DNA of 64,000 nucleotides from Sinorhizobium numidicum (GCF_029892045.1 NZ_CP120367.1:1984001-2048000), one strand, 5' to 3'; positions 28,199-37,218 are shown, counted from the first letter of the stretch. Notes: generated by a model from the sequence alone, not told the origin. Numbers and translations: made by a program.

Positions 28199-30442
28199 TC
28201 AATAGGAGCTTGTGACGGCGGCCCGTATTCGCTCTCTCGTAAACGGTAAATCATAGAGGCGTGTGCCGATGGCATTTCTGATCGCATTAGCGACCGCTGC
28301 GGCCGCCGGTCCCTGGGCCGCCTCGCCGGTGCCGAGGAACGGTTCGCCGGGGCGCTCGACGATATGCACGTCGACACGGTCGGGGACGCTGGCGAAACGT
28401 AGGATCGGGTAACTCGACCAGTCGGTGCTGGTGATCCTCGTCCTGTCGAATGCCACGGCCTCGTAGAGCGTCCAGCTGATCGATTGCAGGATGCCTCCTT
28501 CCGTCTGGTTGCGGATGCCGTCCGGATTGATGATCTCGCCGCTGTCGATTGCAGACACGGCGCGCACCACGCGAACGCGCCCGGTTTCCGGTTCGACTGC
28601 CGCCTCCACCGCAACGGCAAGATAGGCGGCGAGGTTCTTATAGCGAGCAAAGCCGAACCCACGCCCACTGTTCCTGGGCATTTGGGAGTTGTTCCAGCCG
28701 AAGCGCTCGGCAGTCAGCTCTATAACGGCACGCGCACGCGGATCCTCCATGTGGCGCAGCCGGAATTCGACGGGATCGACTTTGGCCATTAAAGCCAATT
28801 CATCGATCGTGCTTTCGATTGCAAAGACATTGGCATAGGCGCCCAGCGCCCGCAGCGCGGATACGCGTACCGGCATGTCCGGCAGGAAATGCCAAAGCAC
28901 GCGCCTGTTCGGGATCGTGTAGAGCGGATTGGCATTCCGGTCACCATTGCCGGATGGGCTGATGTTGAGCTTGGCCGGCTTCGGCTGAAACGGCTGCGCT
29001 TTGTGCCGCGCTGCTAGCAGCGCGCCGGCCCCGCCGGGTCGGGTTGAGTGGGTGTTGCTCCACAGGTCGTAGGCCCAGCTAGCGATCTTGCCTTGATCGT
29101 CGAGTGTTGCGCGCACTTTCATGAGCATCGCAGGCCCGTAAGGTTCCCAACTGTGTTCCTGCTCCCGCATCCACTGGACCCGGACCGGTCTGCCGGGAAG
29201 CTTGGTAGCAATGAGCGCGGCATCTGCCGCGGCGTCGTCGGCGCCGTTATGTCCGTAACATCCGGACCCTTCCATGTGGACGACGCGAACCCTGTCTTCT
29301 GGCATGGCCAGCATCTCGGCGATCGCGGCGCGGTCGGGAAAGACGCCCTGCGTATGGGACCACACGTCCAATATCCCATTCGGTTTCATCTGGGCGACGG
29401 CGCAGGACGGGCCGATCGAGCCATGAATCTGATAGGGCCGCGTATAGGTTGCCTCGAAGATCTGGCCATTGGACGAGAGGACGCCCGCCTCGGCAACTGT
29501 ACCCACCTTGCGCTCCAGTCTTTGCAGTTCCGCCGGCAGATCGGTTTGGTCGGGAAGCGTCTCCTTTTCCTGCCATCTCGCGGCCGCAGCGAGCGCCCGC
29601 ATGGCGTTGACCGCCTGGAACTCCTTCTCGGCGACGACAGCGAGAAAATTGCCGTCGCGGACGACCGACACGATCCCCGGCATTGCTTCAGTCGGGCCTG
29701 TTTCGAGTTCTGTCAGTTCCGCCGCTGGGCTCGGGGGAAGAACGACACGCGCATGCAGCATGCCATCCAAGCGCAGATCGTGCACATAGGCGGCAGCGCC
29801 GGTCACCTTCGCTGGAATATCGATGCGAGGCAGCGACTTGCCCATGACCCGGAATGTGCCGGGCTGCTTCAAGGCCGACTGCGGCTGCGCCTCCACGTGC
29901 AGCATCTGTCCGGAAACTAGCTCTCCGTAGGTCAGGCTTCTCCCGTCGCTCGCTAGCACAGATCTATTCTCGGCTTTAAGCTCCGTTGCGGCCACGCCGA
30001 AGCGCTTCGCGGCTTCTGCCAGGAGTAGCGCGCGCACCTGTGCTGCGGCGTTCCTGATGGCCGTGCCGCTGTTTTGCATCGACTGGCTGCCGGCCGTGAA
30101 TCCCTCGTCAGGCGAGCGTCCGGTATCTGCTGTCACAAGCTGGATGTCCGCGGGGGCTAGCTCCAGCTCCTCGGCGGCAACTTGCAGGAGCGCAGTGCGG
30201 ACGCCCTGGCCAAGCTCCGCCTTGCCGGTGAAGACGGTAACCGAATTATCAGCATCGATCCGAATCCAGGAATCGAGGAAACGGTCGTCATCAAGGCTGC
30301 CTGGCAAGGACCCGGGCGGCGTCGGCGGTGTCGCCGGCGGGGGCTCCTGGGCAAATGCGCGGGCGAGCGAAAAACTGACAACGAGCGCGCCGGTGCCGGC
30401 GATGACGCTGCGACGGCTGATCTCTCCTTGAAGGATGCTCAT
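28199..30442 (-). CDS. Molybdenum hydroxylase large subunit (second copy), Tat-exported
   Basis: Molybdopterin-binding subunit of 747 residues, paralogous to the one at 15932-18103. The twin-arginine signal is SRRSVIAGTGALVVSFSLA. Cofactor segments include GCYGHNGADDAAADAALIA, the LRALGAYANVFAIES block and GEPFLGTGEAAQGPAAAAVA, where the Glu of GTGEA is the likely base. It belongs to the single-chain aldehyde/isoquinoline-oxidoreductase type. Its ATG overlaps the small-subunit stop by 1 nt. Substrate unknown. Confidence 0.9.
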   Translation of the reverse strand: MSILQGEISRRSVIAGTGALVVSFSLARAFAQEPPPATPPTPPGSLPGSLDDDRFLDSWIRIDADNSVTVFTGKAELGQGVRTALLQVAAEELELAPADIQLVTADTGRSPDEGFTAGSQSMQNSGTAIRNAAAQVRALLLAEAAKRFGVAATELKAENRSVLASDGRSLTYGELVSGQMLHVEAQPQSALKQPGTFRVMGKSLPRIDIPAKVTGAAAYVHDLRLDGMLHARVVLPPSPAAELTELETGPTEAMPGIVSVVRDGNFLAVVAEKEFQAVNAMRALAAAARWQEKETLPDQTDLPAELQRLERKVGTVAEAGVLSSNGQIFEATYTRPYQIHGSIGPSCAVAQMKPNGILDVWSHTQGVFPDRAAIAEMLAMPEDRVRVVHMEGSGCYGHNGADDAAADAALIATKLPGRPVRVQWMREQEHSWEPYGPAMLMKVRATLDDQGKIASWAYDLWSNTHSTRPGGAGALLAARHKAQPFQPKPAKLNISPSGNGDRNANPLYTIPNRRVLWHFLPDMPVRVSALRALGAYANVFAIESTIDELALMAKVDPVEFRLRHMEDPRARAVIELTAERFGWNNSQMPRNSGRGFGFARYKNLAAYLAVAVEAAVEPETGRVRVVRAVSAIDSGEIINPDGIRNQTEGGILQSISWTLYEAVAFDRTRITSTDWSSYPILRFASVPDRVDVHIVERPGEPFLGTGEAAQGPAAAAVANAIRNAIGTRLYDLPFTRERIRAAVTSSY

Positions 30443-30942
30443 CAGCCTGTCCTCCCTTTATCGGAACCGGGCAAGGAGGCGGCCTGCATCAATTCGCCTG
30501 CCCGGCGGGTCGCTGCCAGGATCCGCATGTGGGTTCCGCAACGACAGAGATTGGTCGCTAGCGCGTCGCGGATTTCCTCGTCGCTAGGCTGCGCGTTCCG
30601 GCGTAAGAGGGCATGAGCACTCATCATCATGCCAGGGATGCAGTAGCCGCACTGCGCTGCCTGCAATTCGATGAATGCCTGCTGCAATGGCCCGGGCTCC
30701 TCAAGCGTGCCCAATCCTTCGACCGTCGTGATTTCGCGCGCTTCCATGAGCATGATCGGCACCATGCAGGAAAGCACCGCCTCGCCGTCCACCACCACGG
30801 TGCAGGAGCCGCACTGCCCGAGCCCGCAGCCGTATTTGGCGCCGTTCAAGGCCAAGTCATCGCGCAGGACGTAGAGCAGCGGTGTCGCCGGGTCGGCGTC
30901 GATCTGATGCGGGCTGCCGTTGACCGTCAGCGATGTCGTCAT
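30442..30942 (-). CDS. Molybdenum hydroxylase 2Fe-2S small subunit (second copy)
   Basis: Protein of 166 residues with the two-cluster pattern: GCGLGQCGSCTVVVDG and LSC for the plant-type cluster, CGYCIPGM and CRCGTHMRILAAT for the second. It has no signal of its own. It overlaps the cytochrome stop by 4 bp and the large-subunit ATG by 1 nt, so the three genes are tightly coupled in the order cytochrome, small, large. Confidence 0.93.
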   Translation of the reverse strand: MTTSLTVNGSPHQIDADPATPLLYVLRDDLALNGAKYGCGLGQCGSCTVVVDGEAVLSCMVPIMLMEAREITTVEGLGTLEEPGPLQQAFIELQAAQCGYCIPGMMMSAHALLRRNAQPSDEEIRDALATNLCRCGTHMRILAATRRAGELMQAASLPGSDKGRTG

Positions 30943-32363
30943 AACTCCTCCTCGGCGCCGACATTGTGCGGCGCCCTTTCTATGCCGTCCGATGGTCGGA
31001 TTGTGACCTTGTACTCACCGGAGCGGGTATCTGCGGTGAGTTCCGCGAGCCCACTCCATGGCGCCTCCTCGGAAAACCGTTCGCGCATATAGGCGAGCAG
31101 ATCGGCCATCTGCTGATCATTCAATAAATGCTGGAAGGCCGGCATGACCGCGCTTGCCTCGCCGTCTGCCGGCGGCAGGCCGAACAAGACGACGTTGACG
31201 ATGTTTTGCGGGTTGGGTGCATTGACGGCCGTGCTGAGGGCGAAATTCAGGCCGCCGAAGGGCTGCCGCCGCCGGCCTTCATGGCAACTTGCGCAGGCAG
31301 CAAGGTAAATCGCCTCGCCGGGATGACCACCGGACGCGCTAATGAGAGAACTCTGACTGTCGGCCGCCTGCTCAAGGCGATCCCCTTCGAACTGTTCAAT
31401 CAATCCTTTCGCTCTTTCGGCGCGTTCGGGCGTGGGATCCCCCATGATGGAAGCGACGTAAGTGGAGATCGCCACGACATCGCTGTCCGGAATCCGCGAG
31501 AGATTGCCCGTCACCTCTGCCATTGGTCCGCGCGAGACGCCGTGGAATTCATGCCAGCCGTTGCGGAGGTAGAAGGCGATGCTTTCTTCGTTCCATGGAA
31601 TGGGTGCCTTGGAATTGCCGTTGATCGCGTAAGCTTGCCAGCCTTCCGCCTCGCCGCCGCCAAAATGCCGATCGCGATCCTCGGCGCCGAACGCGTTGCG
31701 CGGTGTATGGCAAGCGCCGCAGTGGCCGAGACCCTCGGTAAGATAGCGCCCGCGGTTCCATGCCTCGCTTTGGCCGGTATCCGGTTCGAACTCGCCGCTT
31801 TCAAGGGATAGCAGTTTCCAGGCGGCAAGAATCGGGCGGAACTGAAGAGCGAATGGGAGGTCGTTCTTCGGGGCTTCGGCCTTCACTGCCGCACGGGTCA
31901 TGAGAAAGGCGTAGAGGGCCCGATTGTCCTCTGCCGTCACATGCGTGAAGTGGTCGTAGGGAAAGGCCGGGTAGAGGTGCTTGCCTTGCCGATTGACGCC
32001 CTCGCGCATGGCGCGCTCGAAGGCGGCTTCACTCCAGCCGCCAATGCCCGTCTCCCGATCGGGGGTAATATTGGTGGAGTGAATCGTGCCGAAGGGCGTC
32101 GGCACGGCAAGGCCGCCGGAAAACGCCGGTTTGCCGGGAACGGTGTGGCAGGCAATGCAATTGCCGAGCGCAGCCAGTTGCGCCCCCTTTGCGATGAGCT
32201 CGGGAGCGAAATCCGCCTCCGCCGCCGAGGCATCCCTTGGGATTTCAGAACGCCACGCGAAAAGCAGGAAAACGATCACAGCCAAGAATACAGCCGCTAC
32301 GGAAACGATCGCCGCCCTCAATGCCCACACCGCAGATCTCCGCCGAATCGCACAAAACGCCAC
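30939..32363 (-). CDS. Three-haem membrane-anchored cytochrome c
   Basis: Protein of 474 residues with an N-terminal membrane anchor (about 15-37, RAAIVSVAAVFLAVIVFLLF). Three haem sites are present: CIACHTVPG, CGACHTPRN and CASCHEGRR. The layout matches the cytochrome subunit of periplasmic alcohol, gluconate and aldehyde dehydrogenases (AdhB-like). Here it should take electrons from the molybdenum hydroxylase encoded downstream and pass them to ubiquinone or the cytochrome chain. First gene of the operon. Confidence 0.92.
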   Translation of the reverse strand: MAFCAIRRRSAVWALRAAIVSVAAVFLAVIVFLLFAWRSEIPRDASAAEADFAPELIAKGAQLAALGNCIACHTVPGKPAFSGGLAVPTPFGTIHSTNITPDRETGIGGWSEAAFERAMREGVNRQGKHLYPAFPYDHFTHVTAEDNRALYAFLMTRAAVKAEAPKNDLPFALQFRPILAAWKLLSLESGEFEPDTGQSEAWNRGRYLTEGLGHCGACHTPRNAFGAEDRDRHFGGGEAEGWQAYAINGNSKAPIPWNEESIAFYLRNGWHEFHGVSRGPMAEVTGNLSRIPDSDVVAISTYVASIMGDPTPERAERAKGLIEQFEGDRLEQAADSQSSLISASGGHPGEAIYLAACASCHEGRRRQPFGGLNFALSTAVNAPNPQNIVNVVLFGLPPADGEASAVMPAFQHLLNDQQMADLLAYMRERFSEEAPWSGLAELTADTRSGEYKVTIRPSDGIERAPHNVGAEEEL

Positions 32364-32464
32364 AGCCCGCCGATCTGTTCCAGGATGCGGCTGACGTCGG
32401 GGAGATCACTTCCCCAACACCAGCCGATTTGCCGGCATTCGTCGCTTGGGCCGGGCTGCGTTAC

Positions 32465-33115
32465 TCAATGGGGGCTGGCGGTCGGCCGAACGACGATCTC
32501 GCTGACGTCGACGTCTGCCGGCTGGCTCACCGCATAGAGGATCGAATTAGCCACCGCCTCCGGGCAAATTGTGATAGCGCGCCACGCCTTCATTGCCTCA
32601 CGAGCCGTCGCATCGCTGATCGTATCGGCAAGCTCCGATGTCGTCGTGCCCGGGGAGATGATCGTCACGCGGATGCGGTCGGTTTCCTGTCGTAGACCAT
32701 CCGAGATGGCCCGTACGGCGAACTTGGTGGCGCAATACACGGCGGCGGTCGGTGAGACACGATGACCACCGACCGACGAAAGATTGATGATGTGGCCTGA
32801 GCCTTGCCGATCCATGATCGGCAAGGCGGCGGCAATGCCGTAGAGAACACCCTTGATGTTCACGTCCACCATAAGGTCCCATTCTTCCACCTTGAGTGCC
32901 CCAAGCGGCGAAAGGGGCATGACGCCCGCATTGTTGACGATCACGTCGAGCCGGCCGAATTGCGACCGGGCCTCCTGAGCGAAGGCCCCGACGTCCAGGC
33001 GGCTCGTTACGTCCAACGTCTTCGCATGCACCGAGCCGGGTCCTACGGGGATCACTTCAGGGCAAACATACGCGTCGGTGCCGTCGAACTCGTCGGCGCC
33101 GAAAGCTACGTGCAT
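32465..33115 (-). pseudogene. N-terminally truncated SDR oxidoreductase
   Basis: Frame of 216 residues that matches the short-chain dehydrogenase family from about residue 33 onward: [20 protein letters not shown], then IINLSSVGG, catalytic YCATK (Tyr-x3-Lys) and the [14 protein letters not shown] block. The first 70 or so residues of a normal SDR, including the TGxxxGxG nucleotide loop, are missing. They are replaced by about 30 unrelated residues ([20 protein letters not shown]). The loss occurs exactly where an ABC ATPase tail abuts on the other strand. Without the nucleotide loop the product is unlikely to be active. Confidence 0.75.
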
Positions 33116-33250
33116 GGCACGCTGCTAAAGGGTGAGCCCCCGATCTTCCATGTCCCCGGTCGCTCGCGCATCGCCATGGATGATGAGGTCGAGGTCGTCG
33201 CCCCACCGGAAAGTTTGCACTGCTTCGATGCCACAGTCGGGCGTCTATGA
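33040..33250 (+). pseudogene. C-terminal fragment of an ABC sugar-transporter ATPase (UgpC/MalK TOBE domain)
   Basis: The plus-strand frame ending at TGA 33248-33250 encodes [18 protein letters not shown], then GRSRIAMDDEVEVVAPPESL and HCFDATVGRL. This is the final TOBE segment of MalK/UgpC-type ATPases, which normally ends LHLFDA-TGRR. The nucleotide-binding part is absent. The fragment overlaps the aberrant 5' end of the truncated SDR gene on the opposite strand, so a deletion or inversion joined two genes tail to head here. The left limit is approximate. Confidence 0.6.
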
Positions 33251-33326
33251 GAGCTAGCCTCTGCGCCGGTTTATGGCCGACTTAAGAAACAGGGTCGTAC
33301 CCGCCACTCGTGCGGCGCGTCGTCGT

Positions 33327-33527
33327 CTAACGATTGATCAGCCAGAGGATCACCGAAAGCGCAATGCTGAAAAGCAGCCCGGTAGTGATCGGGAGGTAAA
33401 TGGTGAAATTCCCGCGTTGGATCAGGATGTCGCCCGGAAGCCTCCCAATACCAAAACGCGAGAGCCATGGCCAGAGAACACCGAGCGCAACGATAACAAG
33501 ACCGATGATGATGAGGATTCGGGACAT
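33327..33527 (-). CDS. DUF2905 family small membrane protein
   Basis: Protein of 66 residues with two membrane helices (ILIIIGLVIVALGVLWPWL and PITTGLLFSIALSVILWLI) joined by the conserved loop GRLPGDILIQRGNFTIYLP. That loop is the DUF2905 signature. The family is widespread, and its role is unknown. It is monocistronic between the decayed region and the BON-domain gene. Confidence 0.88.
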   Translation of the reverse strand: MSRILIIIGLVIVALGVLWPWLSRFGIGRLPGDILIQRGNFTIYLPITTGLLFSIALSVILWLINR

Positions 33528-33760
33528 GGTGCACCCATCTGCATGTCACAATCGGAACGATAGATCTACGACAGTACCGACCCGAAGTCCAACGTGCCAG
33601 GAAGCGCCCTAACATCCTGGCGATCGAGTTGGCTCAGAGGTCGAGGCAGCCCTCTCGGACGCGGATGTCCGGTGAGATCGTCGCGCTCCTCCATTTAGGA
33701 ACAAACCGGGCACGCGGTGGTTCGGGCCCGCAAACAAAAGAAACATAAGGAGGAATAACC

Positions 33761-34453
33761 ATGGCAGATGACTGGTATGGACGAGAGAGGCGCGACCGTC
33801 GAGATCGTGAAGGCTGGCGGACCCGGGAACGTGACCGTGAAGAACGTGAAGAAAGAGGCATGTACGGCTCATTGCGCGAACCCTACCGCGGCGACAGGCT
33901 CGGCTATGATGACAGGCGGCAGCGGTCCGGTTACGACGCCGGCGGTCGCCAGACATGGTCCACCGACGAACTCGGCTATTCCGACCGCGGCTATAATGCA
34001 GGCGGCTATCGCACTGGCTACTATGGCGAGCGGGGAAACCCTGACTTTGCCGGTTGGGCAGAGGCGCTAGCGACCTTCGATCCCTATGAGAACCGCCCCG
34101 GTTTCCAAAACCGGTCCGGTCAGGAAGGCTGGCCCGGCGGTCAGCGGGGCCGTCGCGAGATGGGGCAATTCAGTGGCAAAGGACCGCGCGGCTACACCCG
34201 TTCCGACGACCGCATCAAGGAAGATGTCAACGATCGCCTGACGGACGATCCCTGGCTTGATGCTTCCGACATCGAAGTTGCAGTTTCGGGTGGCGAAGTT
34301 ACGTTGACAGGACATGTATCGAACCGGCAGGACAAGCGCAGAGCCGAGGACTGCGCAGAGGCCGTCTCGGGTGTCTCGTATGTTCAAAACAACCTTCGCA
34401 TCAGATCGCAAGCTGAAAGCACCGCTTCGCCGGTTTCTTCGTCGATGACCTGA
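33761..34453 (+). CDS. BON-domain protein with charged N-terminal region
   Basis: Protein of 230 residues. The first two thirds are low-complexity and rich in Arg, Asp, Gly and Tyr (RERRDRRDREGWRTRERDRE; repeated YDDR/GGY units). The C-terminal 75 residues form a BON domain: DDRIKEDVNDRLTDDPWLDA, then IEVAVSGGEVTLTGHV and GVSYVQNNLRIRS. No signal peptide is seen. AAGGAGG lies 8 nt before the ATG. BON domains bind phospholipid, and such proteins are often stress-induced in rhizobia. Confidence 0.85.
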   Translation: MADDWYGRERRDRRDREGWRTRERDREEREERGMYGSLREPYRGDRLGYDDRRQRSGYDAGGRQTWSTDELGYSDRGYNAGGYRTGYYGERGNPDFAGWAEALATFDPYENRPGFQNRSGQEGWPGGQRGRREMGQFSGKGPRGYTRSDDRIKEDVNDRLTDDPWLDASDIEVAVSGGEVTLTGHVSNRQDKRRAEDCAEAVSGVSYVQNNLRIRSQAESTASPVSSSMT

Positions 34454-34455
34454 CC

Positions 34456-34570
34456 CTCTACAGCGTCGTGCGTCTTTTCAGACGCACAACGTCGCTGTAG
34501 CACGTTGAACTGCTGCATGGTTTTATCCTCAAGTCGGTTCCGATTTGAGGAACCATGCAGGAGCGAAACA
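34456..34570. repeat. RIME-type intergenic element, copy 4
   Basis: The module CTACAGCGTCGTGCGTCTTT...GACGCACAACGTCGCTGTAG is followed by TGCTGCATGGTTTTATCCTC and the AAGTCGGTTCCGATTTGAGG dyad, in the opposite orientation to copy 2. It separates the convergent BON and PfkB genes and could serve as their shared terminator. Confidence 0.85.
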
Positions 34571-34607
34571 TGTGCGTTGGACACCTGCGGGACGGCGCCT
34601 GAGCCTG

Positions 34608-35546
34608 CTATTTCGGCAGCTTCGATAAGAAGTCCAAAAACTCCTGTCGATCGGGATAGGAGGCCTGAGCACCCATTCTTGTAACGGAAATGGAGGACGC
34701 CGCTACGCCCCACCGCGCAGCTTCCACAGGACGGCGGCCCTCATAAAGGGCGGCTGCCAAAGCACCGACGAAGGCATCGCCCGCACCCGTCTTGTCGACG
34801 ACCTCCACTTTGGGGGCCGCAAGCATGGACATCTCGCCTTGGTGGCAAAAAACACAGCCGCCCCGCGACAGCTTCACGCAGACAATGTCCACGCCGCGTT
34901 CGTGCAGTTCTTTCGCCGCGTCCGCCGCATCCTCCTCCGTAACGATCTTCCTCTCGAGAAGACCCTCCGCCTCCGTCTGATTGGGGGTGATCGCGTAGAA
35001 GCGCCGAAGCAGCGAGAGGTCGATTTCTTCCGGAAATGTCGGATCTACCAGGATCCGGAATCCACGTTGTTCAGCGCTCGTGAACGCCACCTCCAGAACG
35101 TTTCTCGAAGTTTCGAAGTCGGCGATCAGGATAGAATTGTCCGCCGCGGTCAAAATGGTCTTGTGCACGAGTTCGATCGCTGATGCGTCCCAAAGCATAT
35201 TCGCGTTGGATGCGCAAAGCATGGTTTTGTTGCCATCTTTCGGAACTGCGACGATCGCTATGCCGGTGGGAGCTTCGTTCGTGATGGTGACACCGGAGAG
35301 CTCCATGCCGGCACTGCGAAGTGGTTGAAGAGCTATGTCGGCGTAGTGGTCAGAGCCCACTCGACCGAGCAGAATGGTCGGCGCGCCCATTCGATGCGTG
35401 AAGAAGGCGGCATTTGCGCCCTTTCCGCCCGGGCGCTCGGCGAAACCGCCTGTTCGGATCGTTCCCTGATCCCTGAGGGAACGAAAATTCCTGAACTCGA
35501 GATCGGCATTGATACTGCCGATGGATAGAATAACCGGTGCTCCCAT
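34608..35546 (-). CDS. PfkB-family carbohydrate kinase (ribokinase-like)
   Basis: Sugar kinase of 312 residues. PfkB signature 1 is in GGFAERPGGKGANAAFFTHR (about 32-51). Signature 2 is DKTGAGDAFVGALAAALYEG (about 246-265), with the catalytic Asp in GAGD. The GGKGAN motif is ribokinase-type. It would phosphorylate a pentose, hexose or nucleoside with ATP; the acceptor cannot be read. No transporter or sugar gene adjoins it. Start ATG at 35546 follows a short gap carrying a 20-bp tandem duplication further upstream. Confidence 0.88.
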   Translation of the reverse strand: MGAPVILSIGSINADLEFRNFRSLRDQGTIRTGGFAERPGGKGANAAFFTHRMGAPTILLGRVGSDHYADIALQPLRSAGMELSGVTITNEAPTGIAIVAVPKDGNKTMLCASNANMLWDASAIELVHKTILTAADNSILIADFETSRNVLEVAFTSAEQRGFRILVDPTFPEEIDLSLLRRFYAITPNQTEAEGLLERKIVTEEDAADAAKELHERGVDIVCVKLSRGGCVFCHQGEMSMLAAPKVEVVDKTGAGDAFVGALAAALYEGRRPVEAARWGVAASSISVTRMGAQASYPDRQEFLDFLSKLPK

Positions 35547-35591
35547 GAAACCTGACGTGAGCCTAAAGGCTTGTTGGCTGCTTTAATCTTT

Positions 35592-35631
35592 CGGGCGATG
35601 CGGGACCCGGGCGGGCGATGCGGGACCCGGG
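35592..35631. repeat. 20-bp perfect tandem duplication
   Basis: CGGGCGATGCGGGACCCGGG occurs twice head to tail in the gap between the pfkB-like gene and the RNase Z-like gene. Each unit holds a CCCGG/CCGGG inverted repeat. It is a likely replication-slippage product; copy number may vary between strains. Confidence 0.85.
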
Positions 35632-35736
35632 GCTGTCACGGCCAAACCACGCAAGCGGCGATATGTTTCATCTTGTGCTAACGGGAAGGCACCAGAGCGA
35701 AATAATGTCCCACACGAACTCGCTTCGACGCGGCTT

Positions 35737-36747
35737 TCAAGGCCACGAGGGCAGGGACCCGGTGGTAAGAGCTGTTTGAAATTCCTCAATCACCGACTGC
35801 TCACGACCGAGATAGCGCGGCGAAAAATGCATTGGAACGGCTCTTGAAACGCGCGCCGCTGCGGCAATCGTTCCTGCCTGAAAGGCGGTCAGATGGCGTT
35901 TTGATGCGGCGATTGCCTTATCCTCTTCGAGAAAGCCGCCTTCGATGAAGAGGTAGTCCGCGCCGCGCGCCAGTACCAGCAATTTGTCGACGTTCACCTT
36001 CGAGAAGGCGAGATCCGTTGCGTATACCACACGCTCGCCCGGACCTGTGACAAGCACTTCAGCGGACAGAAGGTCTTTCAGTTGGACCGCATGGTTCTCC
36101 TTAACTGTGACCATCACGCTCGGGTCCGCTTCCGCCCTGACCAGGCGCTTGGCCTCAGTCAGCCAGGGGCCAACAGGAAGACCAAGCTGGTCCAGCCTCG
36201 CCTTGTGAACATTTACCCGCAAGCTCTCCTGAAATGCAAATGCGAGACATGGAATGCCGTGGTCGAGTTCTACCGCTTCGATCTGAAAATCCGGCTCGAC
36301 CAGCAGGAGCCCGCGGGGCATCACCTCGATACCGAGCGGCTCGCGGAGAAAGCGGTTGCGTGCTCGGAATTGGCTGCGAACGGTATTGTCGTTGAGGTTC
36401 CAATCTGCTGCGACAATCGAGAAATCCTCGGATGTCTCGTCCAGGAGGTTCCATGTATAGGCTCGGAGCTTGGCCTCGACGGCATCAGTCAGGCCGGGCG
36501 GGCCGAAGATGTGAACTCTTGCGATGCGACGAAGGAAAAGCCGGAGAAGCTTATCGAACCCGACGAAGTGATCCATGTGCATGTGCGACACGAAAACGTG
36601 GCGAACTCTGAAAAGTGTTCGGCCCGGAAGTCGGGACAGGTCGCCGAGATCAAACAGGATTGCACGGCCACCAAAGCTGAAGTCGAGAAGCAGCCCAGCG
36701 TCGCCGAATGCATCATTCGCCAGTTTGGGCTGAACGAACAAAACCAC
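35737..36747 (-). CDS. RNase Z-like metallo-beta-lactamase-fold hydrolase
   Basis: Protein of 336 residues with the zinc motif HMHMDH (residues 55-60; HxHxDH), later ligands in VVYATDLAF and a final histidine in VPMHFSPRY. The arrangement and the GFDKLLR stretch after the motif resemble RNase Z/ElaC and related phosphodiesterases. True tRNA-processing RNase Z is normally shorter and has a GR-motif exosite arm, so this may be a divergent member with another substrate. GTG start, with GGAG 6 nt ahead. Monocistronic. Confidence 0.75.
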   Translation of the reverse strand: MVLFVQPKLANDAFGDAGLLLDFSFGGRAILFDLGDLSRLPGRTLFRVRHVFVSHMHMDHFVGFDKLLRLFLRRIARVHIFGPPGLTDAVEAKLRAYTWNLLDETSEDFSIVAADWNLNDNTVRSQFRARNRFLREPLGIEVMPRGLLLVEPDFQIEAVELDHGIPCLAFAFQESLRVNVHKARLDQLGLPVGPWLTEAKRLVRAEADPSVMVTVKENHAVQLKDLLSAEVLVTGPGERVVYATDLAFSKVNVDKLLVLARGADYLFIEGGFLEEDKAIAASKRHLTAFQAGTIAAAARVSRAVPMHFSPRYLGREQSVIEEFQTALTTGSLPSWP

Positions 36748-36919
36748 AATTCGCTCCGGTGTCTCAGTGTCTCTACGCCTGGCGACACAATTGCGCCTGG
36801 GACAAATTGTTCCGGTTTGCCGTCCAAAGAGAAGAAGAGCAGGAGTGCGCTCTTCGGGAAAAAGTTTGCTCCCTCACTTGTTTGGAGCCTCGTAGTTCAA
36901 GAGGCCGCCATGCAAAATC

Positions 36920-37140
36920 CTCCCCCCAAAGCTCTATCACGCTGTCGTTGCGGATGACGGTCCGCTCAACGGAGCCGACGGCTCGGCCCTTGAGCTCAAG
37001 CACGGCAAGATTGTTTCACCGGACGGCAGGACGGCGAACTCGGAAATGTCGGCACCGCGGCGGCGATTGCAAGCGCCGTCTACCATGCCACAGGCAAGCG
37101 AATCCGAGATCTCCCGATCAGGATTGAACATCTGGTTTAG
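36920..37140 (+). pseudogene. Remnant of a molybdenum hydroxylase large subunit (YagR/PaoC type)
   Basis: Two plus-strand frames carry pieces of one protein. The first, about 36930-37045, reads PLNGADGSALELKHGKIV, like the PLHGA...VxDGRI segment of YagR-type subunits. The second, about 37036-37140, reads GELGNVGTAAAIASAVYHAT then GKRIRDLPIRIEHLV and a TAG stop, which is the conserved C-terminus (VGTAAAIANAVYHATG). The catalytic segment between them is gone and the frame shifts. This is a gene tail left after deletion, separate from the two intact hydroxylase operons. Confidence 0.6.
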
Positions 37141-37218
37141 CAAGGGCGTAAGGCCAGCGGTCAGGTCCAATCGGATGAAGACATGCGCCATTCGGCGACT
37201 TCTCGATCAATCCTCAAG

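Noticed and set aside
32465..33115. Intact SDR oxidoreductase
   Set aside because: Catalytic Tyr-x3-Lys is present but the nucleotide-binding N-terminus is missing and replaced by unrelated sequence.
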